Assembly (NCBI GenBank): GCA_019096065.1
Contig: JAGUCH010000006.1
Location: 82,001 to 146,000, forward strand
Direction: 5' to 3'
DNA from: Paracyclopina nana
Lineage: Eukaryota > Arthropoda > Copepoda > Cyclopoida > Cyclopettidae
Length of the DNA stretch: 64,000 bases
The position numbers and the translations under genes were made by a program. Positions 1-10,246 of the stretch are shown piece after piece (position 1 is the stretch's first letter; each line of letters opens with the position of its first letter). Under the pieces are notes generated by a model, which saw nothing but the letters and a program-made list of their open reading frames with translations, searched no databases and was not told where the DNA came from.

Positions 1-1
1 G

Positions 2-3000
2 TCCCGCTCCATCAAGGCCAAGGATGAGGCTGTGGAGGTTGCAGAGGGAGAGGCAGAGAAGGCCAAGACCAATGCTGGCAACGATGGTGTGGACTTTGGG
101 AAGCTGACCAATGAAGATGCCTCAGAGAGCGAAAAGGCTCACAGGAGGAGGAGACAGACCGAGCCACAAGGCACTGAGGAGCAATTTCCAGATGTTCAAG
201 GAGTAAGATATTAACCTATCACTTATTAGGGGATGTGAGATTGTTAGTTGGTGGTTGCTCTTAATTAATCATGTATTGTTCCAAACAGCTTAGTGAAGAT
301 GACAAAGCAAGCCTACAGCTGACAACCGATGAGGAAGATGATGCTGAAGGTGCCACCACCATTGGGCCCGATTCTGAAGGGGTGAGTGCATCTTTTTTTG
401 AATAGTTTGACTCCTGACAAGTACACACACTATGCCATTATAGAGTAAGAGTGAGTGCCCAGAATACGGCTGTACTGTTGATGCACTTGTCATTGACACA
501 GACAGTGTTGATGTTGACGACAACACTCCCACAAATCTAGAGAACAATATGACCACAGACAAAACTACTGGCAATGTAATGGATACCTATTGGATATCTG
601 CCTTTTTGTTCTAAGCCAAAATTCCCTTCCCCTTCCAGAGAATCATTGGAGACATCACCAAGTTGTTTGGCATTGAACTCCCTTCTACAGCTGCTGCAGC
701 TGGTGGAACTGGTATTGACAGCAAATTGCAGCCAACAGTGGGTATATCGTTTGGATTGCCTAATCAAAACCAGGGCTTCTATGGAGGTCAACCACAAAAC
801 TTCCTGGGAACTGGAGGTGCGCAAAATCCCTACCCAACCAGTGGAGGCATCTCAATTGGAGCTGTGGACATTGCGCCTTTGGTGTCCTTCCAAGCATCCA
901 CCAATGAGGCAGGTGAACTGGTGAACAAGCCCTTGATCAACCTCCATGTCACTCCCAATGGCTGCGGTCTCTTTGGCTGCGACTCGGATGACGGTTTTGG
1001 CGGATTTGAGTCAAGCTTCCCCGACTTTTTTGGCACCAGAAGAGAACAAGACAGACCGAAGAGAAAGAATGTTGGGTACCAGCAGCTGACACCTTCTGCA
1101 CCCATCTACCAAGAGGACTTGGGCTACAACTACAATTCCAGACCTCAAGCTTACCCCGAAGACTCTTCTTATGCCCCTTCATACCAGAACTACAATCCTC
1201 AGCAGCAGAGCAACCAATTTTACCAACCCAGCTACCAAGATCAGGATGATTATGACAGGCTCAGCTTTAACCAGCCTTCAAGGCCTTCATACAGCAGCAA
1301 CAACAAGAAACCAGTTAGATTTGTGTCTTCAGTTGAACCAGTTGTGGTGAAGCATGAGCATGTGCATTACCACTATGACAAGGAGGAGGCCACTAGGTAC
1401 AAAAACACCAACAGGTACAATGATGGAGGCATCAATTTTGCCTACAACAGCAAGAGGAACCAGAACACCAACAACTATGAAGGCCCTTACTACAGAACTC
1501 TCAACAATGGTACTGAAGTTGTTGCTGAAGATGATGTCAATCTTGAGGAGGAAGATAAGGAGAAACCCTTGGTTTTTACTGGAGGTCAAGAAAAGAAGAG
1601 CCAGTCAGAATTCAAGTTTCCCTCAAGGGATGGCAAGACTTTGGCCAAGAGGAGTGCTGATGGTACTGTTGAAAGCGAAGAAATTAAAGCGGTGAGCTTA
1701 GCAATCAAGCAACCACCAGACAGCAATAACCACAGATTAACCCAATGCAATCAATTACATGCACTCAGCTCATCATGGTCCTGGTTTCTAATTCTAACCC
1801 TTTTTCTTACAGAGACAACACAAGCACTTTGGACCTGAGGGATTCAAGCCACCAACTTGTGGAGGACCTGCAAGTGGATATGTTTGCTGCAAAGTTGGAG
1901 TTGTGAGTCTCAACATAAAGTTAACAAAAGGTTTGGTATATTTTTCATATTGCTCTAGGCCCAGAATGGCTTCACTCAGTTTGTGGCTGCTGCCTCAACA
2001 TCATCATCATCATCTTTGAACCAATTTGGCTCCTCAGTGAACCAATTCAGTTCCACTCAGAACATCAATCATGTGGGTGGTTTGCTCTCTGGTGACTCCA
2101 GACCTTCAAGAGCCCAGGATGTCCAGCAAATCAGCAACTTTGGTCAATGTGGCAAGCGAAATGCCCAGGGCTTGACTGGAAGGATTGCCAGCACCGACTT
2201 CAGGGAGGGAGACACTGATTTTGGTAAGTCTCCAGTTCACTCCATTGGACCTTGACCTACTCTCTCACCCACATACACACTTCTTACACCTTGTGACCCT
2301 CGAAAGAAAAGCCCACGCTTCCTGAATTATTCTCTTTACTAATTCTAACATTTAAAGCTAACCTTCTTGGCACTGATGAAATCCAGGCTAAATTAGATGA
2401 GGATGACTCCTTGTTTTTGGATAGCTATGACACCGCTTTCGATTCATACCTATTCAAAAGGCAAAATGCAGACTCACTGCTCACTTCTGACATTGATCTC
2501 CTTGATCAATTCTTGTTCAAGACAGTGGATACTAACATAGAAGTGCAGCAGCAGCACTCTGACTCACACACTAATAAAACAGCCACTAACCACTCCAGCA
2601 CAAAAAAGACCACCAGCCAAAAGTTGGTTTCTGAGAATGCTGAATATGGTACATATAAACCCTAGTAACAAGTGCATTAACATTAACCACATTACATATT
2701 TTCCAGCTGAGTATCCTTGGCAAGTGGCCATATTGAAAAAGGAGGAGTTTGACAATGTCTATGTGTGTGGTGGCTCCCTCATTGACGGGTCTCACATTTT
2801 GACTGCAGCCCATTGCATCAGAGAGTACAGGCCTCAAGACATGAGGTAGCCAGCTATTCCAGAAGGTTTAGAGTATCTGAGCTAACTTTGCGCTTCATCC
2901 CCTAGGGTTCGGCTTGGAGAGTGGGATGTGAACAATGACTCTGAGTTCTATACCCACATTGAGTTTGATGCCACCGACATTTTTGTACATGAAGAGTTCT

Positions 3001-3546
3001 ACCCTGGCAATTTGTACAATGACATTGCAATGATCAGAATCAATGGGTATGTGGACTTTTCGCGGAACCCCCACATCAGTCCGGTGTGCTTACCGGATCA
3101 TAGGGAGGAGTTTGCAGGTCAGAGGTGTCATGTCTCCGGTTGGGGCAAGGATGCATTCAACGGGGGCGCTTACCAGCATGTCCTCAAGGAGGTGGAGGTT
3201 CCTGTGCACAACCCAAGGTATGTGCTCTTTAACTTTATACCAAAGGGAAGGGTTTGACTAATTGGTGGGTTCCAGGCAATGCGAGTCCATGTTGAGGAGG
3301 ACCAAACTAGGCCCCAGTTTTGTGCTTCATGAGGGCTTCACTTGTGCTGGTGGCGAGGAGGGTAAAGATGCCTGCAAAGGAGATGGAGGTGGTCCTCTGG
3401 TCTGCGAGGTGAATGGTATCTCCAAGTTGGCTGGTATCATTTCATGGGGAGTCGGTTGTGGCCAGCACAATGTCCCTGGTGTCTATGTTAAGGTGTCCCA
3501 TTATGAGGCCTGGATTCAGGAGCAACTCTTGCGAAGACGGACTTGA
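2..3546 (+). CDS. Scarface/masquerade-like serine protease homologue, 5' partial
   Basis: Exons 2-202, 289-381, 444-575, 639-1691, 1813-1902, 1959-2223, 2358-2648, 2707-2845, 2906-3217 and 3276-3546 join in frame into 948 residues, open at the window start. Order: acidic and Lys-rich N-terminal part, long Gln/Asn/Tyr-rich linker with a CGLFGC motif and a His-rich HEHVHYHY stretch, a clip-like segment (PPTCGG...YVCC), a FGQCGKRN linker, then a trypsin-like domain starting at EYPWQVAIL. His (LTAAHC) and Asp (NDIAMI) of the triad are present, but the catalytic Ser motif reads GDGGGP, so the Ser is Gly. By family knowledge such proteins are secreted, catalytically inactive clip-type homologues acting as cofactors in melanisation or epithelial signalling; the organisation resembles Drosophila scarface. 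The 97-residue exon 2358-2648 is an odd insertion before the protease fold. Family confident, orthology less so. Confidence 0.88.
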
Positions 3547-3639
3547 GCCTTATTTAATTAAGCATAGCATTCCTAGCTATGAAGAAGTGTAATACATATT
3601 GTAACTATTTATTATGTTGTACCCTGCCCTTGTTGAGCG

Positions 3640-3645
3640 AATAAA
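3640..3645 (+). terminator. Polyadenylation signal of the protease homologue
   Basis: AATAAA lies 94 bp after the stop codon of the protease homologue. The same block recurs in the degenerate downstream copies (near 3945 and 6280), which therefore include the 3' UTR. Confidence 0.7.
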
Positions 3646-4429
3646 AGAGATAATCTGACAAGTTTACACATCTACCTTCTTTTGGGTGAATGCTAATAAA
3701 GGATCTACACGTTCAGGTCCTCATGTCTGCAAGAAGTAATTGGCTTATATCATTTCAGTTATGGCCAACAAAATGTACCTGGTGTTAATGTTAAGGTCTC
3801 CCATTAAGAGGCCTGGATTCAGGACCAACTCTTGCGAAGACGGACTTGAGCCTTATTTAACAAAGCATAGCATTCCTTGCTTTGAAGAAGTGCAATACAT
3901 ATAGTAGGTTGATTCATTATGTTGTGACCTGCCCTTGTTAAGCAAATAAAAGAGGTAATCCGACAAATGTACTGTTCAAATCCGCATCCGCAAAAATCCG
4001 TACCGTTAAAATCCGTTCCGTAAAAATCAGCTCCGCAAATGTCCGCCCAGTAAATCTTTTCTCGAAATGTATGCCATAATTAAAGTATTTTCACAATATT
4101 TTAATAGATATTTTGTTAGTACGAAAATGCCATCTGGCTGCATCACCAAAATGTTTGTTTTTCCAGCATTTCTCTTCAATATTTTGGCCAGCGTAATGCA
4201 TAGGTGATATGAGTGATTGATTAAAAAGCTACCCAACATTATTATATTTTAAACATAAAAGATTTTCGGCTATTTTTTGTTCATTCTGGGGCAAAAAACG
4301 GCTATGCGTATGTGTCCAGCTTTACAAAAAATTGCAAATTAATAGTTTTATATTCTTGGAACATAACAAAATGTTTTATAGCCAATAAGGCTACAAGGTT
4401 ATATAATACTTACTGATTTGAAAAAAGGA

Positions 4430-5275
4430 CCTTGTCTCATAGCATATTGTCACATACAATAATGTCCCATAGCATATTGGCTCATAGCAAATTGTCACAT
4501 ACCAGATTGTCTCATAGCATATTGTCTCATAGCAAATTGTCTCATAGCATATTGTCTCATAGGATATAGTCCCATAGCATATTGGCTCATAGCAAATTGT
4601 CTCATTGGCATTTGTCTCATAGGAATTTGTCACATAGCATATTGTCTCATAACATATTGTCCAATAGCATAATGTCACATAGCACAATGTCACATAGCAT
4701 ATTGGCTCATAGCAAATTGTCACATAACAAATTGTCTCATAGAAAATTGTCTCATAGGCATTTGTCACATAGCAAATTGTCTCATAGGATATAATGCTAT
4801 GTGACAACATGCTATGAGACAATATGCATATTAGCATGCTTAGTTATATTGGCTTTTATAATTTGCTAAGTGACAATATGCTATGAGACATTATGCTATG
4901 AGCCAAAATGCTATGTGACAATTTGCTATGAGACATTATGCTATGAGACATTATGCTATGAGCCAAAATGCTATGTGCCAATATGCTATGTGCCAATATG
5001 CTATGAGACATTATGCTATGAGCCAAAATGCTATGTGACAATTTGCTATGTGACAGTATGGTATGAGACATTATGCTATGTGACATTATGCTATGAGACA
5101 TTATGCTATGAGACATTATGCTATGGGACATTATGCTATGGGACTATATCCTATGAGACAATATGCTATGAGACAAATGCCTATGTGACAATTTGCTATG
5201 AGCCAATATGCTATGGGACATTATGCTATGAGACAAAATGCTATGGGACAGAATGCTATGTGACATTATGTGTGG
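4430..5275. repeat. Inverted minisatellite (14-15 bp unit) inside the foldback element
   Basis: From 4430 to 4795 a unit like CATAGCATATTGTCT is repeated head to tail. From about 4795 to 5275 the same unit runs in the opposite orientation (AGACAATATGCTATG). About 70 bp of non-repeat sequence separates most of the two arrays, so the block could fold into a hairpin with arms near 400 bp. Units vary at one or two positions (GTCT/GTCA/GGCT). Long open frames here (Cys-Tyr-Glu-Thr and Ser-His-Ser repeats) are by-products of the periodicity, not genes. Confidence 0.85.
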
Positions 5276-5594
5276 GCCCATGTTGCCTGATGTAGCACAG
5301 AATGTTACTTTATATTTATTCATGCGGCCATATATTATGGGACATCGTAATGTGTGACAATTTAGAGGACTATCTTGGTAGAAATTTTGACTTTTTTCGT
5401 GGAGCTGGGCACATGCGCGTAGCCCAAAAAACATTAGTTTTATGTTTCTGAATTTAACGCCATGCAATATTTGTTAGAAGATGAAATCCTGGATGGTGTT
5501 CTAAGCATAAGTTCAAGTCAATGAATTTGTACCCAAGTCAACCCGCTTGGTTCCAAAGTTGAAAAATAGAGTAAATTATGCAAGTTAAACATAA

Positions 5595-5764
5595 GGGCGT
5601 TCTCATGTCGCAGTTTGGTCTAACCAAAACTGATTTTAGTTAAACCACGATGATTCTGATAAAGCTTAACGCTACAAGAATGCTGACTTTTGTCCGGACA
5701 AAAGTCAGTTTGGTCTAACCAGTATCAGTTTTGGTTTAACTAAAATGCGATATGAGAACGCCCC
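5595..5764. mobile_element. 170-bp MITE nested in the foldback element
   Basis: The left end reads GGGCGTTCTCATGTCGCA and the right end is its inverse with one or two changes (TGCGATATGAGAACGCCCC). The inverted homology continues inwards through AGTTTGGTCTAACC and AACTGA blocks to a central palindrome, CTTTTGTCCGGACAAAAG. ATAA flanks both sides (5591-5594 and 5765-5768), a candidate target duplication. There is no coding capacity. Confidence 0.68.
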
Positions 5765-5825
5765 ATAATATGACCAAGACTAGGTCAAGTTGCAATGACT
5801 AAATGAATCTTCAATTGACAGATTT

Positions 5826-5990
5826 TTGCTATGCAGATTTTTGTTAAGCGGATTTTTGCTGAGCGGATTTTTGCTGAGCGAATTTTTGCTGAGCGGATTT
5901 TTTTGCTGAGCGGATTATTGCTGAGCGGATTTTTGCTGAGCGGATTTTTTGCTGAGCGGATTTTTGCTGAGCGGATTTTTGCGGACACGG
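5826..5990. repeat. Tandem GCTGAGCGGATTTTT array (right arm of foldback)
   Basis: About ten head-to-tail copies of a 16-17 bp unit, GCGGATTTTTGCTGA, with small length changes in the T-run. The inverse motif (CCGCAAAAATCCG) forms the left end of the same element, so this is the repeated core of its terminal inverted repeat. Confidence 0.8.
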
Positions 5991-6655
5991 ATATGAACAG
6001 GTATACCAATTCGACAAGTTAACACATCTACCTTCTTTTGGGTGAATGCTAATAAAGGATATATGGGTTCAGGTCCTCATGTCTGTAAGAAGTAGTGTCT
6101 CCAAGTTATATCATTTCAGTTGTGGCCAACTAAATGTGCCTATGTTCAGGCATCTCATTTTAAGGCCTGGATTCAGGAGCAACTCTTGCGAAGAAAGACT
6201 TGAGCTTTATTTAACAAAGCATACCTTTCCTAGCTATTGTAACTATTTAGTATGTTGTGCCCTGCCCTTGTTAAGCTAATAAAAGAGGTAATCCGACAAA
6301 TTAACACATCTACCTTCTTTTGGGGGCATGCTGGTTAAGGATCTATGGGTTCAGGTCCTAATGTCGACAAGTGGTAGTGTCTCCAAGTTATATCATTTCA
6401 GTTGTGGCCAACACAATGTACCCGGTGTCTATGTTCAGGCATCCCATTATGAGGCCTGGATTCAGGAGCAATTCTTGCGAAGAAGGTCATGAGACCTTTT
6501 TGGACAAAACATAGCACTCCTTGCTATGACATATTGCAACTTATATCATGCGAATAAGTGAGGTAATGCAAAAAGTTACCATCTCTACCCTCTTTTGGGT
6601 TAATGCCAATAACGGATCTACGAGTTTTGGTCCTGCTGTAGTCGGGAAGTGCCAT

Positions 6656-7684
6656 AAATTGATGTCCAGTCTGGCGGGTTTTGTTTATAATAAATCTTGT
6701 CAACTTCCCGTATTTTTGAGATGACACAGAAAGAAAAAAATATGTCCGCTACACTCTGTAAACGTATAGTAGTATATAGACGACCTAGCTGCAGCCCAAG
6801 GTGACTGGCTTGGAGGGTTCCACCTGAAGATGCCCATAAGTGTGAGCACACCTGGTGCACCTGCCACCTTCATGAGCCTTGGCATCTAAGTGTAATTCCG
6901 GTTATTTTTGAGCTTGCCTCAAAATCCCATTGGAACTTGATTCAGAGCCTTTTTTTCAATCCACAACTTGACCCACGTGACCTCAATTGAAGCCCACGTG
7001 ACTTGACACTAAAAAGCAGGTTTGCCAAGGTAGGAAAACTTGAGAAATTCCATCAAGATTTCCCAGCATGATCATCAAGGTGCATAGAGCACATGATGAT
7101 GGTATATGATGTTGGCAAGCAGTTGAAGAAAAAAATTGCCAAGTCATCTGTGTTTCCAGGCAGAAGAAGAAGAAGAAGAAAAGTTCACTGAACTTTACTA
7201 CTACTACACCATAACTAAGCCTATAGCTTAGCATAGAATTGGTAAAGTAAGGAACCTAGTATGAATAAATTCAGACATGCACCAGACAGGCATTTGATTC
7301 CACTAGCTGTTTTTGAAGCTTTAAAGTGATCATCCAGACCTTGGTCATATTTAACCTAAGAGCAAGTGAGGAGCTCATTAGCTTAAGTGACTTATAGCCA
7401 TTCCAGTTTAATTTTTGAAATGGTATCAAAATGTTGACAGTTAAATTGAGGATCATTGAACTCTGTTTCCTTGGTTGCCCCGTATGGTTGGTTGCGTTCC
7501 TGTTTCTTCTTACACATTAAAGACACCTCTATAGGCCTAGAGATGTGCCTGGATCCAAGTACTTGAGCCAGGAATTGGCTCACTATTTGTGGAAGGGACA
7601 TCATGGAGGATTCATTTCCCTTAGAAGCCTTGACCAAAGTCACTCCTTTTCTCATGCAGGCCTTTATTTCTGCTGAGGAATCTT
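6656..7684. other. Intergenic, no gene recognised
   Basis: No exon set with splice signals or conserved protein motifs is visible. A GAAGAAGAAGAAG microsatellite lies near 7160-7180. The open frames on either strand are short and lack codon or motif support. Confidence 0.5.
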
Positions 7685-7690
7685 TATAAA
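7685..7690 (+). promoter_or_regulatory. TATA box of a possible small gene
   Basis: TATAAAAGG lies about 60 bp before an ATG at 7748. A transcription start near 7715 would fit the usual 25-30 bp spacing. It is supported only by its position before the putative two-exon reading frame. Confidence 0.45.
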
Positions 7691-7747
7691 AGGCAGAACT
7701 GGCTGCACACCTACAATCATTCCATCACCATAATCCCATAGCTCAAC

Positions 7748-7980
7748 ATGATGATTGGACTGGATTTTTGCAAAAAAGGCTGTGATATTAGAAGCAAAAA
7801 AACTGACACTGACCCAACTGGGATCTACCAAAAGCAGGAGAGCTCAATTCGCAGCATTGTAAGTCATTATTTTTTGTAACTATGCTAAATAAGTAAGAGT
7901 GCTTATAACTGGTTACATTGCAGGACTCAGATTGGCAGCATTTTGGGGCAGGAAGGGGATTTTATGGTACAAACAAATAG
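7748..7980 (+). CDS. Possible two-exon small protein (55 aa)
   Basis: Not recognised. Exon 7748-7858 ends at a GTAAGT donor in phase 0. Exon 7924-7980 follows a TTACATTGCAG acceptor and closes at TAG. The 55-residue product starts MMIGLDFCKKGCD, is basic in the middle, and ends DWQHFGAGRGFYGTNK. It has no signal peptide or membrane segment, with Cys only near the N-terminus. Support comes from context: a TATA box about 60 bp upstream, two good splice sites with matching phase, a further GTAAGC donor right after the stop (an intron in the 3' UTR) and AATAAA at 8176-8181. It could be a real small gene, a fragment, or a non-coding transcript; a homology or transcript check would decide. Confidence 0.33.
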
Positions 7981-8175
7981 CAGGTAAGCCTGAAAGCTGA
8001 AACTTCTTCTTGAAGAAGGTGAAAATTCAGTTAAAAATGTTTTAGGTTCAACCAATCAAGTTGCCAAGCTGCTTAACGTCAGACTTTCAATCATCAGTGT
8101 TCAACATTATCACAATTATTATTGTTTCTTTTGTCATAGATCATTTATATATATATCAATGTTATTACTAGCAAA

Positions 8176-8181
8176 AATAAA
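8176..8181 (+). terminator. Candidate poly(A) signal of the small gene
   Basis: AATAAA about 200 bp after the stop of the putative 55-aa frame, downstream of a possible 3'-UTR intron (donor near 7983, acceptor near 8045). Confidence 0.35.
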
Positions 8182-8456
8182 AGTTAGTGCCTAATTATTC
8201 ATAGAGCTCACAGAGCAAGCAAGTTATTTCCTTCAGAAATGCCAAGAAATTGGTTGCCTGGTTATGATTTTCATAATTTCAACAATTCAGACAGTATTTT
8301 AAATAAATAAGAAAAACTTAATTGCTTCTTTTTAAAAGTTTTTCGGTTTATGCCAAAATCATGAACTTGCTGAAGCAAAAAAAAAACATCATCCTTCTTT
8401 GAAATTCACAATGCTGTATAGGCAATGTTACTAATATTTCTTAGTGATACTAGAAT

Positions 8457-10243
8457 TCATGGATGAGCTAGGTCATGATATAATAATTGCAAGCATTCAA
8501 TTGCTGGCCTGGCAAATTGAGGCTTGCGAAGGAAAAACAGGGGTGGTAGAACCACAGAGGGGAGGACATGCATCATAATGTACACAAAGGGTGGAATACT
8601 TGAGTAGAAGTAAGCAGGAATGGCAAAAGTGAGAATTATGAGAACAAACACTGAAATCAAAGCCAGACTCTCCAAAGATCCAAGCAGATTTGGGTTCTTG
8701 CCCAAATTGTTGATGGGCAAATCTTGGTGCCTGTTTTGGTGCTTCTTGATTTTGATCCCAATGGTGCAGATGGTGATGAGGAAGACTGAGCCAATCAATG
8801 GTGCAATTACAGTGCTGAAATAATGAGCTAGTTATCATTCGAAACATTTTTAGTTGAAGACACGTCAACTGCAAAGCAAGGGAATTTCGCAATGAAATAA
8901 GTTGTAAAAAAATGGGGCAAAAAAGGCTTGGAAGGACAATAAGATTATCTTATGCTGCCACATCAAGCCAATTTGGGCCAAAAAATCTAAAGACACTCTT
9001 TGAAATAAGCTAATAGCGCATACTATTTGGTTGAATATGTTCTAAGTCCCAATGGACAATGATGTTCACTCACCATTGAAAAACTGATTTGATGAGTGAG
9101 GATTGAGGCTGACAATCAAGTGCGCTGAAAAAGCAGAAATGGACATTGGCACTGAACTCTCCCTAATAGTGTCTGATCAGTATGAGGACAAAACCAATGG
9201 CTACATTCATGATGGTCAAGTAGGTCCCCATGAAGTCATCATCGATGGCCCACATTCGATTTGGGCTGACATTGTACATCAACCGAATGAGCATAATTTC
9301 ATCTAATGTGAAGAGTGTGCTAGCATAGAAAGTTGTTGTAAAGTACAAGAACCAAATGCCTACAAATGGCCCTAAAAGATAGATTCACTTTTTGTAAGAA
9401 ACTTCAAAGGCTGAGTTCAGTTGCATAAGATTGTTGAAGTAGAGGGAAAATATTGCTGAGAAGACTGAGTCAAAAAAGGCTTTGACGCTCTTTCACATTT
9501 TCAAAAGCTGACCTCAAAAGCCAGTTCAAGCCAAAAAAAAGTTCATTGGAAACTAGCAATGTAATGATAGAAATTCCAAAAAATACCATAATTGCTACAT
9601 GATGCCTTGTCGTAGTACTTAAAATGTTTCCAAATTTTTTGACGTCTATTAGCTTGATGGGACATCAGTAGGTAATCTTATTGAGTGAACAAGCTGTTTT
9701 GACATGATTTTTCTCAGCAATATTTATCCATCACATCTGCAACATTAAGCAGGTGAACAAGGCGCTACTTTTTTAACCTACCTTTGAAGAGTCCAATGGA
9801 TGATCGAAGCAGCAATAACAGGCAAAGAGAAGATGTTGCAAATGATGCACATGCGACAAATGTTGAACATGAGAATATTGATGATTGTCCTCTTCTTTGA
9901 ATCTTTCCCAAACTTTTCATACATCATGATGGAAGCTAGTAGCCCATTGCCCACAGTTTCAATCAGTATTAGCACCACAACTCCAGTTATTACCAGCAAA
10001 ATTGAGCTTTCTTCAGCTTCTTGAAAGGTAGCAGAGCCATTGGTGCCAATATTGTCTATCTCTCTTTGTCTCTTGATAAAGATAAACTAGCAATGTCTGT
10101 AATGGCTTGAAATCTTTGCTTACCTTTGATTTTGGTGGTGTAGGCAGTGAAATGGAGATGCTTACTGAAGGCTTTCACTCTAAATATCCACTCACAAAGA
10201 GATCAATTCTCTCCACAAAAAGAGGCCTCATCTCTAAATCCAT
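8457..10243 (-). pseudogene. Divergent 7TM receptor gene, apparently disabled
   Basis: Four minus-strand exons can be read: 10196-10243 (MDLEMRPLFVERIDLF, donor GTGAGT), 9782-10086, 9074-9371 and 8457-8814. Together they give seven hydrophobic segments: GNGLLASIMM in TM1, a loop Trp (GIWFLYF) before TM3, TM4 near MNVAIGFVLILI, TM5 near IAPLIGSVFLITI, TM6 near ISVFVLIILTFAIP and TM7 near MMHVLPSVVLPPLFF. An NGS glycosylation sequon precedes TM1. There is no DRY or NPxxY, so this is a divergent rhodopsin-like orphan. Two defects show: the splice phase between the second and third exons does not match (phase 2 donor, acceptor needing phase 1), and TAG at 9163-9165 interrupts the TM4-loop region, after which the same frame stays open to a phase-compatible donor. 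A decayed gene fits best; unrecognised splicing or sequence errors are alternatives. Confidence 0.55.
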
Positions 10244-10246
10244 TTC

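Larger units (their letters stand above)
3967..6011. mobile_element. Foldback-type DNA element with tandem-repeat arms
   Basis: The ends are imperfect inverted repeats: TGTTCAAATCCGCATCCGC on the left, and the reverse complement of the right end reads TGTTCATATCCGTGTCCGC. Both lead into CCGCAAAAATCCG-type short repeats (left 3980-4050; right 5826-5990 in opposite orientation). The hexamer CGACAA sits directly outside both ends (3961-3966 and 6012-6017). Removing the element plus one hexamer restores the 3'-tail sequence seen intact near 6290, so this is a clean insertion with a 6-bp target duplication. No transposase reading frame is visible, so it is non-autonomous. It carries a large internal palindrome and a nested MITE. 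Confidence 0.72.
3740..6655 (+). pseudogene. Tandem decayed copies of the protease homologue 3' end
   Basis: About three extra copies of a roughly 280-315 bp unit follow the gene. The unit covers the last part of its final exon (from the ISKLAG region to the stop), its 3' UTR and poly(A) signal, and a short spacer containing a CTTCTTTTGGG motif. Copy 1 runs 3746-3966 and resumes at 6018 after the foldback insertion; copy 2 starts near 6095; copy 3 starts near 6375 and fades after 6655. Each keeps the GGCCTGGATTCAGGA stretch and a TTGCGAAGA end, but none has an intact reading frame. This looks like slippage or unequal-crossover duplication of a terminal exon rather than retrocopying, since the spacer is duplicated too. 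Confidence 0.75.

Noticed and set aside
4391-5295. Regularly spaced 14-15 bp repeats that could suggest a CRISPR-like array, and long frames reading Cys-Tyr-Glu-Thr or Ser-His-Ser
   Set aside because: Units are contiguous with no unique spacers, the genome is eukaryotic, and the frames are by-products of a 15-bp period (multiple of three).
5785-6022. Frames encoding Ile-Arg-Ser-Ala-Lys or Phe-Ala-Glu-Arg-Ile repeats
   Set aside because: Translation of the GCTGAGCGGATTTTT array on both strands; no gene signals.
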